Shown: piece by piece, positions 50,301 to 55,640 of the stretch | How the letters are laid out: every line of letters starts with the position of its first letter | Numbering within the stretch: the stretch's first letter is position 1 | Origin: Mercenaria mercenaria | Lineage: Eukaryota; Mollusca; Bivalvia; Venerida; Veneridae | Assembly: GCF_021730395.1 (NCBI RefSeq) | Contig: NC_069371.1 | Location: forward strand, 72,694,001-72,758,000 | DNA length: 64,000 bases | Direction: 5' to 3' | Position numbers and translations under genes: made by a program | The notes under the pieces: generated by a model | What the model was told of the DNA's origin: nothing | Databases searched by the model: none | The model's input: the letters and a program-made list of their open reading frames with translations, nothing else

Positions 50301-53300
50301 CCAATAGTAAATTTATATTTTATATTTTGGTATCATGATATTAAATATCTTATGACATCAAATCAAAAGTGCAGGGAACAAAACAACATTAAGATGTTAT
50401 CTGAAACAAAAATTCTCTATAGCCAACTCCTTGATTTGTAAGTCAAAAACTAAATTCATGTTATTGTATATCATCAAGATGAACAGAGTTCATCAGTATT
50501 TGTTCTGGATTTTATATGTATTGCTAGTTGTCTAAATTAAGTATTTAATTTATTCTTAAGGTTTTATTTTCATATCCATTTTCTTAATATGTTGCATCTC
50601 ACCAATGTGTTTATCTTGCAGTGACAGAAGCGCCTTGCATACCAGAAAATTGTCCACCAATGATCAGACCAACAGTTAAGGCAGGAGAGGTGTTGAGAAT
50701 TGTATTTGACGACAGAGGGTGCTGTACCAAGTACGAAGTGTTCTGCAAACCAGAGGAGTGTTCCCCACCTACCCTTGTGTGTCCTACACCAATGGTCTTA
50801 CAGCCTGCTAATCCACATGAATGTTGTCCTACATACCGATGCAGTATGTATAATGTTTTCACAGTCATTTGAAGATATCTGTTCTACTCGTTTGCCTTGC
50901 GGTAAGGCGACCGCTTTGAGTACAAGAGAGAGAGGTCAGGTGCTTGCTCCTTGTCCACCGTTTTGCCAGTGACATGAAACATGATAAAAGTTGCTCTTTT
51001 CCGTGTTTTTTAGTATTCAAAAGAAGCTGATTTCTTTTCTGTTATATCCTCATGGCGAAAATACTGAAAGCAATAAGGTGCCGAGGAAAATTAATAACAT
51101 AAGGTGCAAACTGTGTTTTTACATAGACATGGAATAATGTGATTTTAGATAAATATACATGTAAAACAAAAATTTATATTGCATTTTTTTTGCAATAAAA
51201 ATGTTTCTTCTTCTAGTTAGTTCTGTGAACACAGGTTTGTTTTAATTGTTGATTTACATTGCCAGTCAATGTTCCTATTAGTATAGAAATAGATTCAAAA
51301 TTGTAATTCTATGGTGACAAAATATAGATAAATGCTATTATACCAGTGCTAGAGAATGAAATTCTAAAGCATTCTGCAAGTTTTTTAATATAGATCTTTC
51401 GAAAATACTTTAAGGATTAATCATGCTTTCAGAATTACTATACCATCATGTCGAAGATGTACTTGAACGGCTAATCTAAGTTATGATTTTATTTTTACTT
51501 TTTGTTTCAGTGTGTCCTCCATCCTGTCCTGCTGTACAAAAGCCTAACTGCTCACATGTAAGTATCTGTCCGCAACATACAGTTAGCTGAATGGCAATAA
51601 TTTATAGTGGAAAGTTTCCATTGTTTTGTAAATATAACTGACCAAATGGCAGTTACAATACGCACAAAAGTTATCTGAAAACATGGAATGGAATTAGATA
51701 ATATAATATACCTTAGTATACTTTATATTCTTTTCATAGCCATTCAAATTTATCATGAAATGGTTATTAATACTTCTACTTATGTCGATGTCAGAACAAT
51801 GTTAAACACCATATCTCGTTTCGACTACTACATAGTTAAATAATTAATCAACAAAATCTTTTCGTTATTTCCATAAACTGCTTCACTGATCAACATATAA
51901 ATTGCACGCATAATTGACCAGAATATCGAAATAGATAAATTTTGTTATTATCATGTTCATCTAAAGTAATGTATATTTTCCTTGTGTAATTCCAGGGATC
52001 AGAGACAGTTGAAATTAAAGTTGGCTGTAACTGCACACAGTTTGCATGTGGTAAGCATCACAGCTGTTTTGTGTTTCGTATGGTGGCTGATTTGTTTCAC
52101 TCTATGTTTTCGATCTGCGGCCCAGACAGGCAGAAAAATGAATAAATTAATAAATAAGTAAATAATGAATAAATAGATATATACACATCGATATTTAAGA
52201 TGTCTTAATGGCGGGAATTTCTGAACAGCGGGATCGTTAAATGAATGCATTCTAAACAGCAAGGGCACGGTACAGATTGACAAAATGAAACATTTCATAC
52301 TTCATAGTTTCATTTTACTTTATAATTATATATATTAACACAACTTTCTATATAAATTATTGGTCTAGATCTTCACCTAGTTTAGATAATTTCAGATTTT
52401 AAATATTCTAGCTTTTGTAACGTTAATCTAAGTTCAAACTTTAGCAGCCGTCGATTTTATGGGATTTTGTAGAACAGTTGTGCGACAGATTGTGTAATTA
52501 ACTGTATTTCAGTTTCAAAATCATCACAGACAAGTACCTGTACATACGTTGGTGCGCAGAATAATTCAGTTTCAGGTTCTTCAAATGCAACACAGACTTA
52601 TCAGGTTAGTATTATGTAAGCTTCCAAATGCATTTTCACATGGTATGCATAAAGTAAAAGTAATCAACAATGTATTCGTTAAAACAACGCGAGAAAAATC
52701 ACCGATTTTAAAATGTCTTGAAATGTGACAAAATCCAGTACTTCTGCTTCTAGTATTCACTCATTTTTGGTGTATGAAAACTTGGCCGTCTGAATCCTTA
52801 ATTGCATACCGTTAAATTTTGATGTCTTTACAGTTCTGATAATTTATTTGCTTTTAGAAATATTACTGTTTCTTTTAATCAATACAACTAATTCTTCTTC
52901 TTTTCTGGTTGATAAGTATTCTTTCAAATACATTCGGAATGTTATCATTTAATAATCAAGTACACAAAAAATTTATAAAGTGCGCTTTACAAAGACATTT
53001 TACCTTATAGAGAGACTTTTGCTACACTACATATTCACGCTTATATATGGGTGCCCTTTCTAAGCAATACTTACAGAACTTTTACTTTACTAAATATGTA
53101 CTCAACAGATTGGCGACTCTTGGTCAGATGGACAATGCAAACAATGCGCATGCGTGGAACGACTTGGAAGGGCAGAAATATCGTGCCAGGAAAAGATATG
53201 TCCTGTTTGTCAATTGGTATGTGATACAAAACTACGTAAACCTCTTATGCATATAACCCACTTGGTCAATAATTTTCAGTTACAAATTGTAGACAAGAGC

Positions 53301-55640
53301 ATTTGACATGTAATGCATCACAAATGATTTTCCAGTTTGTTTTAATTAATCGTTTCACTTCTTTTACGCCACTAAAAAGACAATTGAGAACGAAGGAATT
53401 ATGACCTTATCATGCTGGTTCTAAGAAATTGAAAGAGACATATACGTTGCTTGTTTCTTTACGTATTGAAGTTAATATTATGATATGTTTATATTAAATA
53501 TCAGGGCTACAAAAGTGTTCGCCAAGCCGGGGAGTGCTGTGGGAAATGTGAGCAAACAGGATGTGTGATTAATGGAACTGTATACACGGTATGTATGCAC
53601 ATACAATGAATCAATTGAATATAAAATGGAGTTTTTCTCTTTCTTCCAACAATATGATAAAAGTATCAAACTTTTGTTAAGCAAAGTTCCCATAAAAACG
53701 AATGGCAATAATTAATTCTTCGTTAACACTTTTATGATACCTATAGCCAAATCTTAAAGGAACTAGCCCCACGATCGCACGAAAACACAAGGAAAAAAGA
53801 AAATTGTTAGATATCAGATCATTATTGCCATATATCTTAAGAAGATTTTGGGTCTTAGCTACTTACAAATTATATTTTATTGAAACACATAAGAATAAGT
53901 TATCTTCTAGATTTCTTTTCTTTCAAAATTGAAAAGGGTTTGTCACAGGGTTCCAGTAATAACAAATATTTCTACATAATTGAGCCGTGTCATTGGAAAA
54001 CCAACATAGGGTGTTTGCGACCCGCATGGATCCATGACCAGACTGCGCATTCCGCGCTTTCTGGGTGAATCCATTACAGTTCGCTAGCAGTTTCTCTATT
54101 GAATTGGCAATGAAAGCGAAACAACTTGGATTCTGTCCAGTCTGCGCGGTATTCGCAGGCTGGTCTGGATCCATGCTGAAAGTAAACCCATGTTGGTTTT
54201 ATCATGGCGCGGCTCATATGTTCGTGAAGCCCAAATCTGAAATTCAATTCCTTTAACACATAAATCATTGGAAATTGAATATTATAAAACACGCATTATT
54301 CTCACTTTTATACGATTTTTCAGAATGGACAGGTAATTCCTCCAATGAAACTGTTTTAACCTGAAAGGTAAGTGTCGTATACGATACTGCAGTTTGAGGC
54401 GTTTACAACGGTGTGGATACGCTAGAGAAGTGTCGGCACTCGATTCTCTTACCACTTGTCTTTAGTAAGTTAATTTTAACATCTTACAAATGAAACCGGA
54501 TTAGTTTATTATTTCCCGTGATATGTTATATTCCAATAACAGTGATTGTTCTTTTATGCTAAAATCATTTTAACAGTTTTTCTAAGTATTGTTTGTAAAT
54601 TCATAGATTTCTATTCTGTTTTGTGCTTTTCTCGTTAGCTATCAATTAAGGTCTTTTTCAAATATGAATGGTACTGAATCGACCGTGAATTCAGATATAT
54701 GCTGTCGTGTGTGGTCACTTGCCATCGTTCGAGTCGACAGAAAAATCACCCGAAAAGTTCTTCATTTTGAGTAACCCTGTGTTAATAGACGATATTGGAC
54801 GTTTTGATGAAAACATCGACAGTTATTTATTGAAAGTAACTATTAGCACATGATAATTATCTGCTTACTGGGTTAGCATTGCTCAATAATACATCTAGTC
54901 TTGCATTGTTTTTTATTGTAACAGTTGCAACTACTCGTATGACATGTTTTTAATTTACCATTTTGTTACAGAATGAATCGTCTGTCGACAGTAACGGTTG
55001 CTGCATGAAATGTATCCCTGCAGGTGAGCAAACGCTTTTATCATTTAATCAAATGTTTCTCAAACTGTTAGCCTATGGCATCAAATATCAAGGAAAGTTT
55101 CATGTGATAAGTTTAGACAGTTTCGTAAAAATGCTCTATACTTCAATATCCAACATTAGTGTGGTCGTCTGTATGCTTAACTTATTACATTTGAAAGAGA
55201 CAGTGAGCTCTTTATTTATCCAAAATTAATGTCGGATTTATCTTTCTGTCAGATAAATCAGTAACTTTTGTTTTGAAAAGCATGTATCTTATAAATATGT
55301 TTGTCATTTTATTACAGCGAATAGCTCTTGTACAACGTGCCAGCCGGTCTTGTATTTGGGGGGACCCACCCCAAAACAACGGGGTACTTACGAACTGAAA
55401 AAGGAGAAACGTGTCAAAACCCCCAGCCTTAAAAAGATAAAAAAGAATGTTCGGCTCCTGGGGTTAAAAAGTCACCTACAGTAAAGTGTTTAAAAAGGTT
55501 TTCCCCAAATCATTTGAAAATTTTTGCCAGGAAAAGGAGTGGGTAAAAAAGGGGTCACTCTTACATGAAGCAGGGGCGGACGTTAGAAAACGTATGCCGT
55601 ACCAAAAAGCTTGTGGTTGCAGGGGCCGGCGGCCCTTTGG
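19283..55640 (+). CDS. Hemocytin/gel-forming-mucin-like secreted glycoprotein (about 52 exons)
   Basis: A single multi-exon plus-strand gene. Most exons join in phase with GT/AG borders, and I summed the recognisable coding exons to about 11.5 kb (about 3,800 residues). Domain order: signal peptide, RKKR site, CCP, EGF, CCP, three VWD-C8-TIL units with an extra TIL after the second, a Ser/Thr/Pro repeat domain, F5/8C, cysteine-rich module, LDLa, four CysD (WxxW) modules with mucin-type linkers, VWC modules and CTCK. VWD assemblies plus CTCK are the polymerising parts of VWF and gel-forming mucins. F5/8C plus LDLa is the hemolectin/hemocytin (and SCO-spondin) hallmark. CysD between PTS linkers is typical of MUC2/MUC5AC. 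The product should be secreted, heavily O-glycosylated and disulfide-multimerised, acting in mucus, haemolymph clotting or egg coat. Several exons carry indels (described block by block), which may be consensus errors. Block entries below give the exons. Confidence 0.87.
20015..20126 (+). repeat. Exact 56-bp tandem duplication in intron 2
   Basis: Two adjacent 56-bp copies starting ACTTTCATCTAATCG at 20015 and 20071 appear identical. The duplication is very recent or a local assembly duplication. There is no coding effect. Confidence 0.85.
20312..22366 (+). CDS. Mucin-like gene exons 3-6: CCP, EGF-like, CCP modules
   Basis: Exons 20312-20384 and 20768-20895 together make one sushi/CCP module, with four Cys and the late GEWFDP...PDCV pattern. 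Exon 21762-21857 is a single EGF-like module ([19 protein letters not shown], then GYMGKLCQ). Exon 22172-22366 is a second CCP ([15 protein letters not shown] ... GKWSPP ... PYCVP). All junctions are in phase. CCP-EGF-CCP in front of VWD assemblies is not the standard start of VWF or of vertebrate gel-forming mucins. It suggests recognition or adhesion ahead of the polymerising region. Confidence 0.85.
21057..21394. mobile_element. MITE with about 104-bp terminal inverted repeats (intron 4)
   Basis: The left arm (about 21057-21161) begins ATCAAAATCCCCTTGATC and its inverted complement forms the right end (about 21288-21394). The arms stay similar throughout, including GCAGGGGGTATCATAATCCC and its complement, with few mismatches. 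The internal part of about 125 bp is AT-rich and non-coding. Long terminal inverted repeats without a transposase fit a non-autonomous DNA transposon or foldback element. Confidence 0.85.
22810..24911 (+). CDS. Mucin-like gene exons 7-10: VWD1-C8-TIL
   Basis: Exon 22810-23388 carries nearly the whole VWD1 domain: [20 protein letters not shown] at its start, and [14 protein letters not shown], the calcium-binding-type loop, at its end. Exons 23629-23744 and 24212-24362 encode the eight-cysteine C8 module. Exon 24680-24911 encodes TIL1 ([20 protein letters not shown] ... CFCPDGMVL ... [16 protein letters not shown]). All four exons are open and join in phase. The VWD motif reads QGLCG, not CGLCG, so the first Cys of the CxxC motif of VWF D1/D2 is absent. 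Confidence 0.92.
25562..25685. mobile_element. Fold-back element in intron 10
   Basis: The arms AGGTTATTATCTTTGCATCG (25562 on) and ...CGATACAAAGCTAATAACCT (to 25685) are inverted complements. They include GGGAAATATG/CATATTTCCC and GCGGAAGAATATTGCGC/GCGCAATATTTCCGC, leaving a loop of about 10 bases. ATAAA on both sides could be a target duplication. It is MITE-like and non-coding. Confidence 0.8.
25754..28370 (+). CDS. Mucin-like gene exons 11-14: VWD2-C8-TIL (two exons with indels)
   Basis: Exon 25754-26190 is open and holds most of VWD2 ([19 protein letters not shown] ... [20 protein letters not shown]). The exon at about 26813-27031 should carry the GLCG/NQ..DF end of VWD2 and the start of C8. 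It is recognisable only across several small indels, for example in GAGTCCTTGTGAACG and CAAGGAAGAAACG. Exon 27613-27783 (C8 second part, [18 protein letters not shown]) is intact. Exon 28163 to about 28370 is TIL2, clean to CAEGCG and then shifted. The reading frame is therefore broken in two of the four exons, either by consensus error or by real decay. Confidence 0.8.
26241..26346 (+). repeat. GAT/AAT microsatellite in intron 11
   Basis: (GAT)n runs broken by AAC, followed by (AAT)n, lie directly after VWD2 exon 11. Non-coding; probably polymorphic. Confidence 0.9.
28587..28857 (+). repeat. Degenerate tandem repeat, period about 65-70 bp
   Basis: Units share a GCGATTCAACRGAAAC core, then TTATCGCAACATTATTGG, then TTTTCCGNGAANCGGACTCGA. 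About four diverged copies lie in the intron following TIL2. Non-coding. Confidence 0.6.
29066..29854 (+). CDS. Mucin-like gene exons 15-16: extra TIL module
   Basis: Exon 29066-29265 encodes [10 protein letters not shown] followed by a TIL-type stretch ([18 protein letters not shown] ... STCNTTT). Exon 29761-29854 gives [20 protein letters not shown] and ends in CNKW at a GTAAGT donor. Joined directly they would create a TGA at the junction. A 33-base microexon at 29501-29533 (AG|CCGGG ... ACAG|GTACC) would bridge them in phase, but its residues lack the expected Cys, so I list it as tentative. An additional TIL between VWD2 and VWD3 fits the hemocytin plan. Confidence 0.75.
30262..33551 (+). 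CDS. Mucin-like gene exons 17-23: VWD3-C8-TIL
   Basis: Exon 30262-30510 opens VWD3 ([15 protein letters not shown]). It has what looks like one extra base just after FDGK (GGTAAAGAACTACGAG), after which [13 protein letters not shown] continues in the shifted frame. Exons 30889-31073 and 31303-31410 ([16 protein letters not shown]) complete VWD3. Exons 31767-31921 and 32097-32227 form C8 ([18 protein letters not shown]). Exon 32614-32766 is TIL ([19 protein letters not shown]), and 33404-33551 is the trailing Cys-rich linker ending in CETW. All but the first exon are open and in phase. As in VWD1, the motif is FGLCG without the first CxxC cysteine. Confidence 0.9.
33030..33325 (+). repeat. Minisatellite, period about 41 bp, in the TIL intron
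   Basis: About seven copies of TATTCGGGCGCAGAACGTTG followed by CTATTATGATAAACATTCAAA, with substitutions and small indels. They lie in the intron between exons 22 and 23. Non-coding. Confidence 0.85.
33849..37149 (+). CDS. Mucin-like gene large exon: Ser/Thr/Pro repeat (mucin) domain
   Basis: A 3.3 kb stretch follows a CTACAG acceptor. It encodes [12 protein letters not shown], then about 34 copies of an 11-residue unit ([11 protein letters not shown]) and then about 38 copies of a related 17-residue unit ([17 protein letters not shown]). Nearly every unit has several Ser/Thr/Pro, so dense O-glycosylation is expected. The frame changes near 33900-34050, 35640-35760 and 36960, consistent with small consensus errors in a hard-to-assemble repeat. 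The 3' end is not certain. A GTGAGT donor lies at 37150 but gives phase 0, while the next exon needs phase 1; a site at about 37134 (CCAG|ATAAGT) would fit the phase but lacks GT. The long frames on the opposite strand are only shadows of the repeat. Confidence 0.8.
33908..35050 (+). repeat. 33-bp coding minisatellite (11-residue SPGF units)
   Basis: The unit is AGTCCAGGATTTGAAACAGG followed by TTCTCCAGCTGTT, translated SPGF[E/N/K/Q]TG[S/T]P[A/T]V. The variants are ordered. A seven-unit, 231-bp block starting TTTCAAACAGGCTCTCCGACC recurs at about 34373 and 34604, which is a higher-order repeat typical of unequal exchange. Confidence 0.9.
35051..37030 (+). repeat. 51-bp coding minisatellite (17-residue units)
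   Basis: The unit encodes TASTVSP[M/V/G]FGTGSPATG. It equals the 33-bp unit plus a six-residue insert (TGTAST). Sal I-like GTCGAC recurs in most units. Variation is greater than in the 33-bp array, suggesting that this part is older. Two local frame changes (about 35650-35760 and 36960) interrupt it. Confidence 0.9.
37150..37973. other. Intron between the repeat domain and the F5/8C domain
   Basis: About 820 bases. A TTGACAG acceptor-like site at 37376 and a TTTCAG at 37800 exist, but the following sequences match no module of this gene. I see no supported exon here. Confidence 0.5.
37974..39672 (+). CDS. Mucin-like gene exons: F5/8C (discoidin) domain
   Basis: Three exons (37974-38134, 38625-38768, 39522-39672) join in phase. 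They give a complete coagulation factor 5/8 C-type domain: [20 protein letters not shown] at the start, [18 protein letters not shown], then [30 protein letters not shown] and a closing [22 protein letters not shown]. The two terminal Cys that tie the domain are present. F5/8C domains bind membranes or glycans. One copy is present here, whereas insect hemolectin carries two. Confidence 0.92.
39823..41066 (+). CDS. Mucin-like gene exons: Thr-rich linker, Cys-rich/VWC-like modules and LDLa
   Basis: Exon 39823-40064 begins with a Pro/Thr linker and ends with a TIL/VWC-like Cys cluster ([29 protein letters not shown]). Exon 40306-40401 adds [17 protein letters not shown], a VWC-type segment. Exon 40916-41066 contains an LDL-receptor class A module: [20 protein letters not shown] then [13 protein letters not shown], with the acidic D...DC.DDE calcium cage. 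Everything is in phase. F5/8C followed by a Cys-rich module and LDLa matches hemocytin/hemolectin order. Confidence 0.88.
41172..41271. repeat. Short fold-back in the intron after LDLa
   Basis: AAACCGTCAAGCTCCTCACAG and CGGTTATCTTCCCTT pair imperfectly with AAGGGGAGGTAATTACTGCG and GGGAGTTTGTGAAACCG. Non-coding and MITE-like. Confidence 0.55.
41653..43237 (+). CDS. Mucin-like gene exons: PTS linker and CysD-1
   Basis: Exon 41653-41772 is a Thr/Pro linker ([16 protein letters not shown]). Exons 42368-42514 and 43109-43237 together encode a CysD (Mucin2_WxxW) module: [32 protein letters not shown], then [38 protein letters not shown]. The second Trp of the WxxW C-mannosylation motif is Phe here (WSAF). 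The internal intron is phase 1 after IECATSN. Both splice sites are canonical and the phases join. Confidence 0.9.
42544..42850 (+). repeat. 34-bp minisatellite inside the CysD-1 intron
   Basis: About nine copies of GACACATACCAGTGTAATGC followed by GCTGTTTAGGAATA lie in the intron between the two halves of CysD-1. Divergence between copies is low. Confidence 0.9.
43707..45242 (+). CDS. Mucin-like gene exons: two PTS linkers
   Basis: Exon 43707-43844 encodes [20 protein letters not shown] and continues with more Thr/Pro. Exon 45072-45242 (171 bases, phase 1 to 1) encodes [15 protein letters not shown] and ends in [12 protein letters not shown]. It contains about three copies of a 45-base GGTCACAGTTACCGTTCC... 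sub-repeat, whose frame differs between copies, suggesting indels compensated inside the exon. Both are O-glycosylation-type spacers between CysD modules. Confidence 0.7.
43985..44950 (+). repeat. Dispersed repeat with four to five tandem copies in an intron
   Basis: It begins TACCCCCCAACAACAAAGTTG, then a (GTCC)n-like stretch (TCTGTCCGTTCGTCCGTCC). Units then follow starting ACACAATCTTGTGCGCACCA (44075, 44345, 44517) with more diverged starts near 44695 and 44890, each running through CACAAGTGATCAGTA to GGGACTTTGTTTTTTGTTAC. The period is about 170-200 bp in most copies. I remember this type as a common dispersed repeat in bivalve genomes. Confidence 0.75.
45803..46973 (+). CDS. Mucin-like gene exons: CysD-2 and following linker
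   Basis: Exon 45803-45933 carries a Thr linker and the first part of CysD-2 ([20 protein letters not shown]). Exon 46371-46575 completes it ([50 protein letters not shown]). The intron is phase 0 after GDGDRE, a different place from CysD-1. Exon 46890-46973 is a Thr/Pro linker. WxxW is intact (WSSW). All frames are open. Confidence 0.9.
47187..48171 (+). CDS. Mucin-like gene exons: CysD-3 (single exon) and linker
   Basis: Exon 47187-47536 holds a whole CysD module without an intron ([68 protein letters not shown]). One extra T near its end (CGATATTTACTGTCTGTG) spoils the final ...C.C and leaves phase 0 where the next exon needs phase 1. One deleted base would restore both, so consensus error is likely. 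Exon 48082-48171 is a Pro/Thr linker ([20 protein letters not shown]). Confidence 0.85.
49082..50217 (+). CDS. Mucin-like gene exons: CysD-4 (second half corrupted) and two linkers
   Basis: Exon 49082-49427 is a near copy of CysD-3. About 140 bases through [20 protein letters not shown] and FCSGGR differ at only about three positions. The rest then carries many one-base indels and stops. Linker exon 49768-49857 is almost identical to 48082-48171. Exon 50143-50217 is a further Thr linker ([17 protein letters not shown]); a degraded version without a clear acceptor lies near 48690-48750. Confidence 0.75.
50622..53588 (+). CDS. Mucin-like gene exons: VWC modules
   Basis: Six exons in phase: 50622-50843, 51511-51557, 51996-52050, 52513-52604, 53109-53216 and 53505-53588. 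The first carries [20 protein letters not shown] with [14 protein letters not shown] and ECCPTYRC. The next ones give [21 protein letters not shown] and [15 protein letters not shown]. The last two read [16 protein letters not shown] ... CQEKICPVC and [19 protein letters not shown], a classic VWC end. VWC stretches just before a CTCK are the standard C-terminus of VWF-like and mucin-like polymers. Confidence 0.88.
53982..54215. mobile_element. Palindromic GAGCC...GGCTC element, copy 2
   Basis: Same family as 10901-11113: GAGCCGTGTCATTGGAAAAC at the left, CATGTTGGTTTTATCATGGCGCGGCTC at the right (first and last parts quoted), with GCATGGATCCATGACCAGAC inside. It is more diverged than copy 1. 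It sits in the intron before exon 54324. Confidence 0.8.
54324..55023 (+). CDS. Mucin-like gene exons: short segments before the cystine knot
   Basis: The first exon, 54324 to about 54367, starts NGQVIPP but then shifts and ends in a stop. One missing base after CCTCC would give NGQVIPPNETVLT, so it looks like an indel; a second change near TGA is also needed. Exon 54972-55023 ([17 protein letters not shown], phase 0 to 1) is intact and supplies the last VWC-type CC...C. The neighbouring exons fix the expected phases. Confidence 0.65.
55318..55640 (+). CDS. Terminal CTCK (cystine-knot) exon, frame corrupted
   Basis: After a TTACAG acceptor the exon reads [11 protein letters not shown], the usual opening of a C-terminal cystine knot. 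Further on, pieces such as [17 protein letters not shown] and [15 protein letters not shown] are visible in different frames; ACGCRG resembles the closing CGC of CTCK domains. Inflated G, A and C runs (GGGGGG, CCCCC, AAAAAG) break the frame many times. CTCK domains dimerise mucins and VWF before polymer assembly. The stop codon cannot be placed. Confidence 0.7.

Larger units (their letters stand above)
47187..50450 (+). repeat. Tandem duplication of a CysD-linker unit of about 1.4-1.8 kb
   Basis: Unit 1 (about 47187-48950) and unit 2 (about 49082-50450) share, in order: the CysD exon, the [12 protein letters not shown] linker exon with its flanking intron, the ACAACGGATCA...CCAATGCCTAAC segment, and a tail with related intron sequence. 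The exon cores are about 98% identical while introns differ in length and contain indels. Confidence 0.8.
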
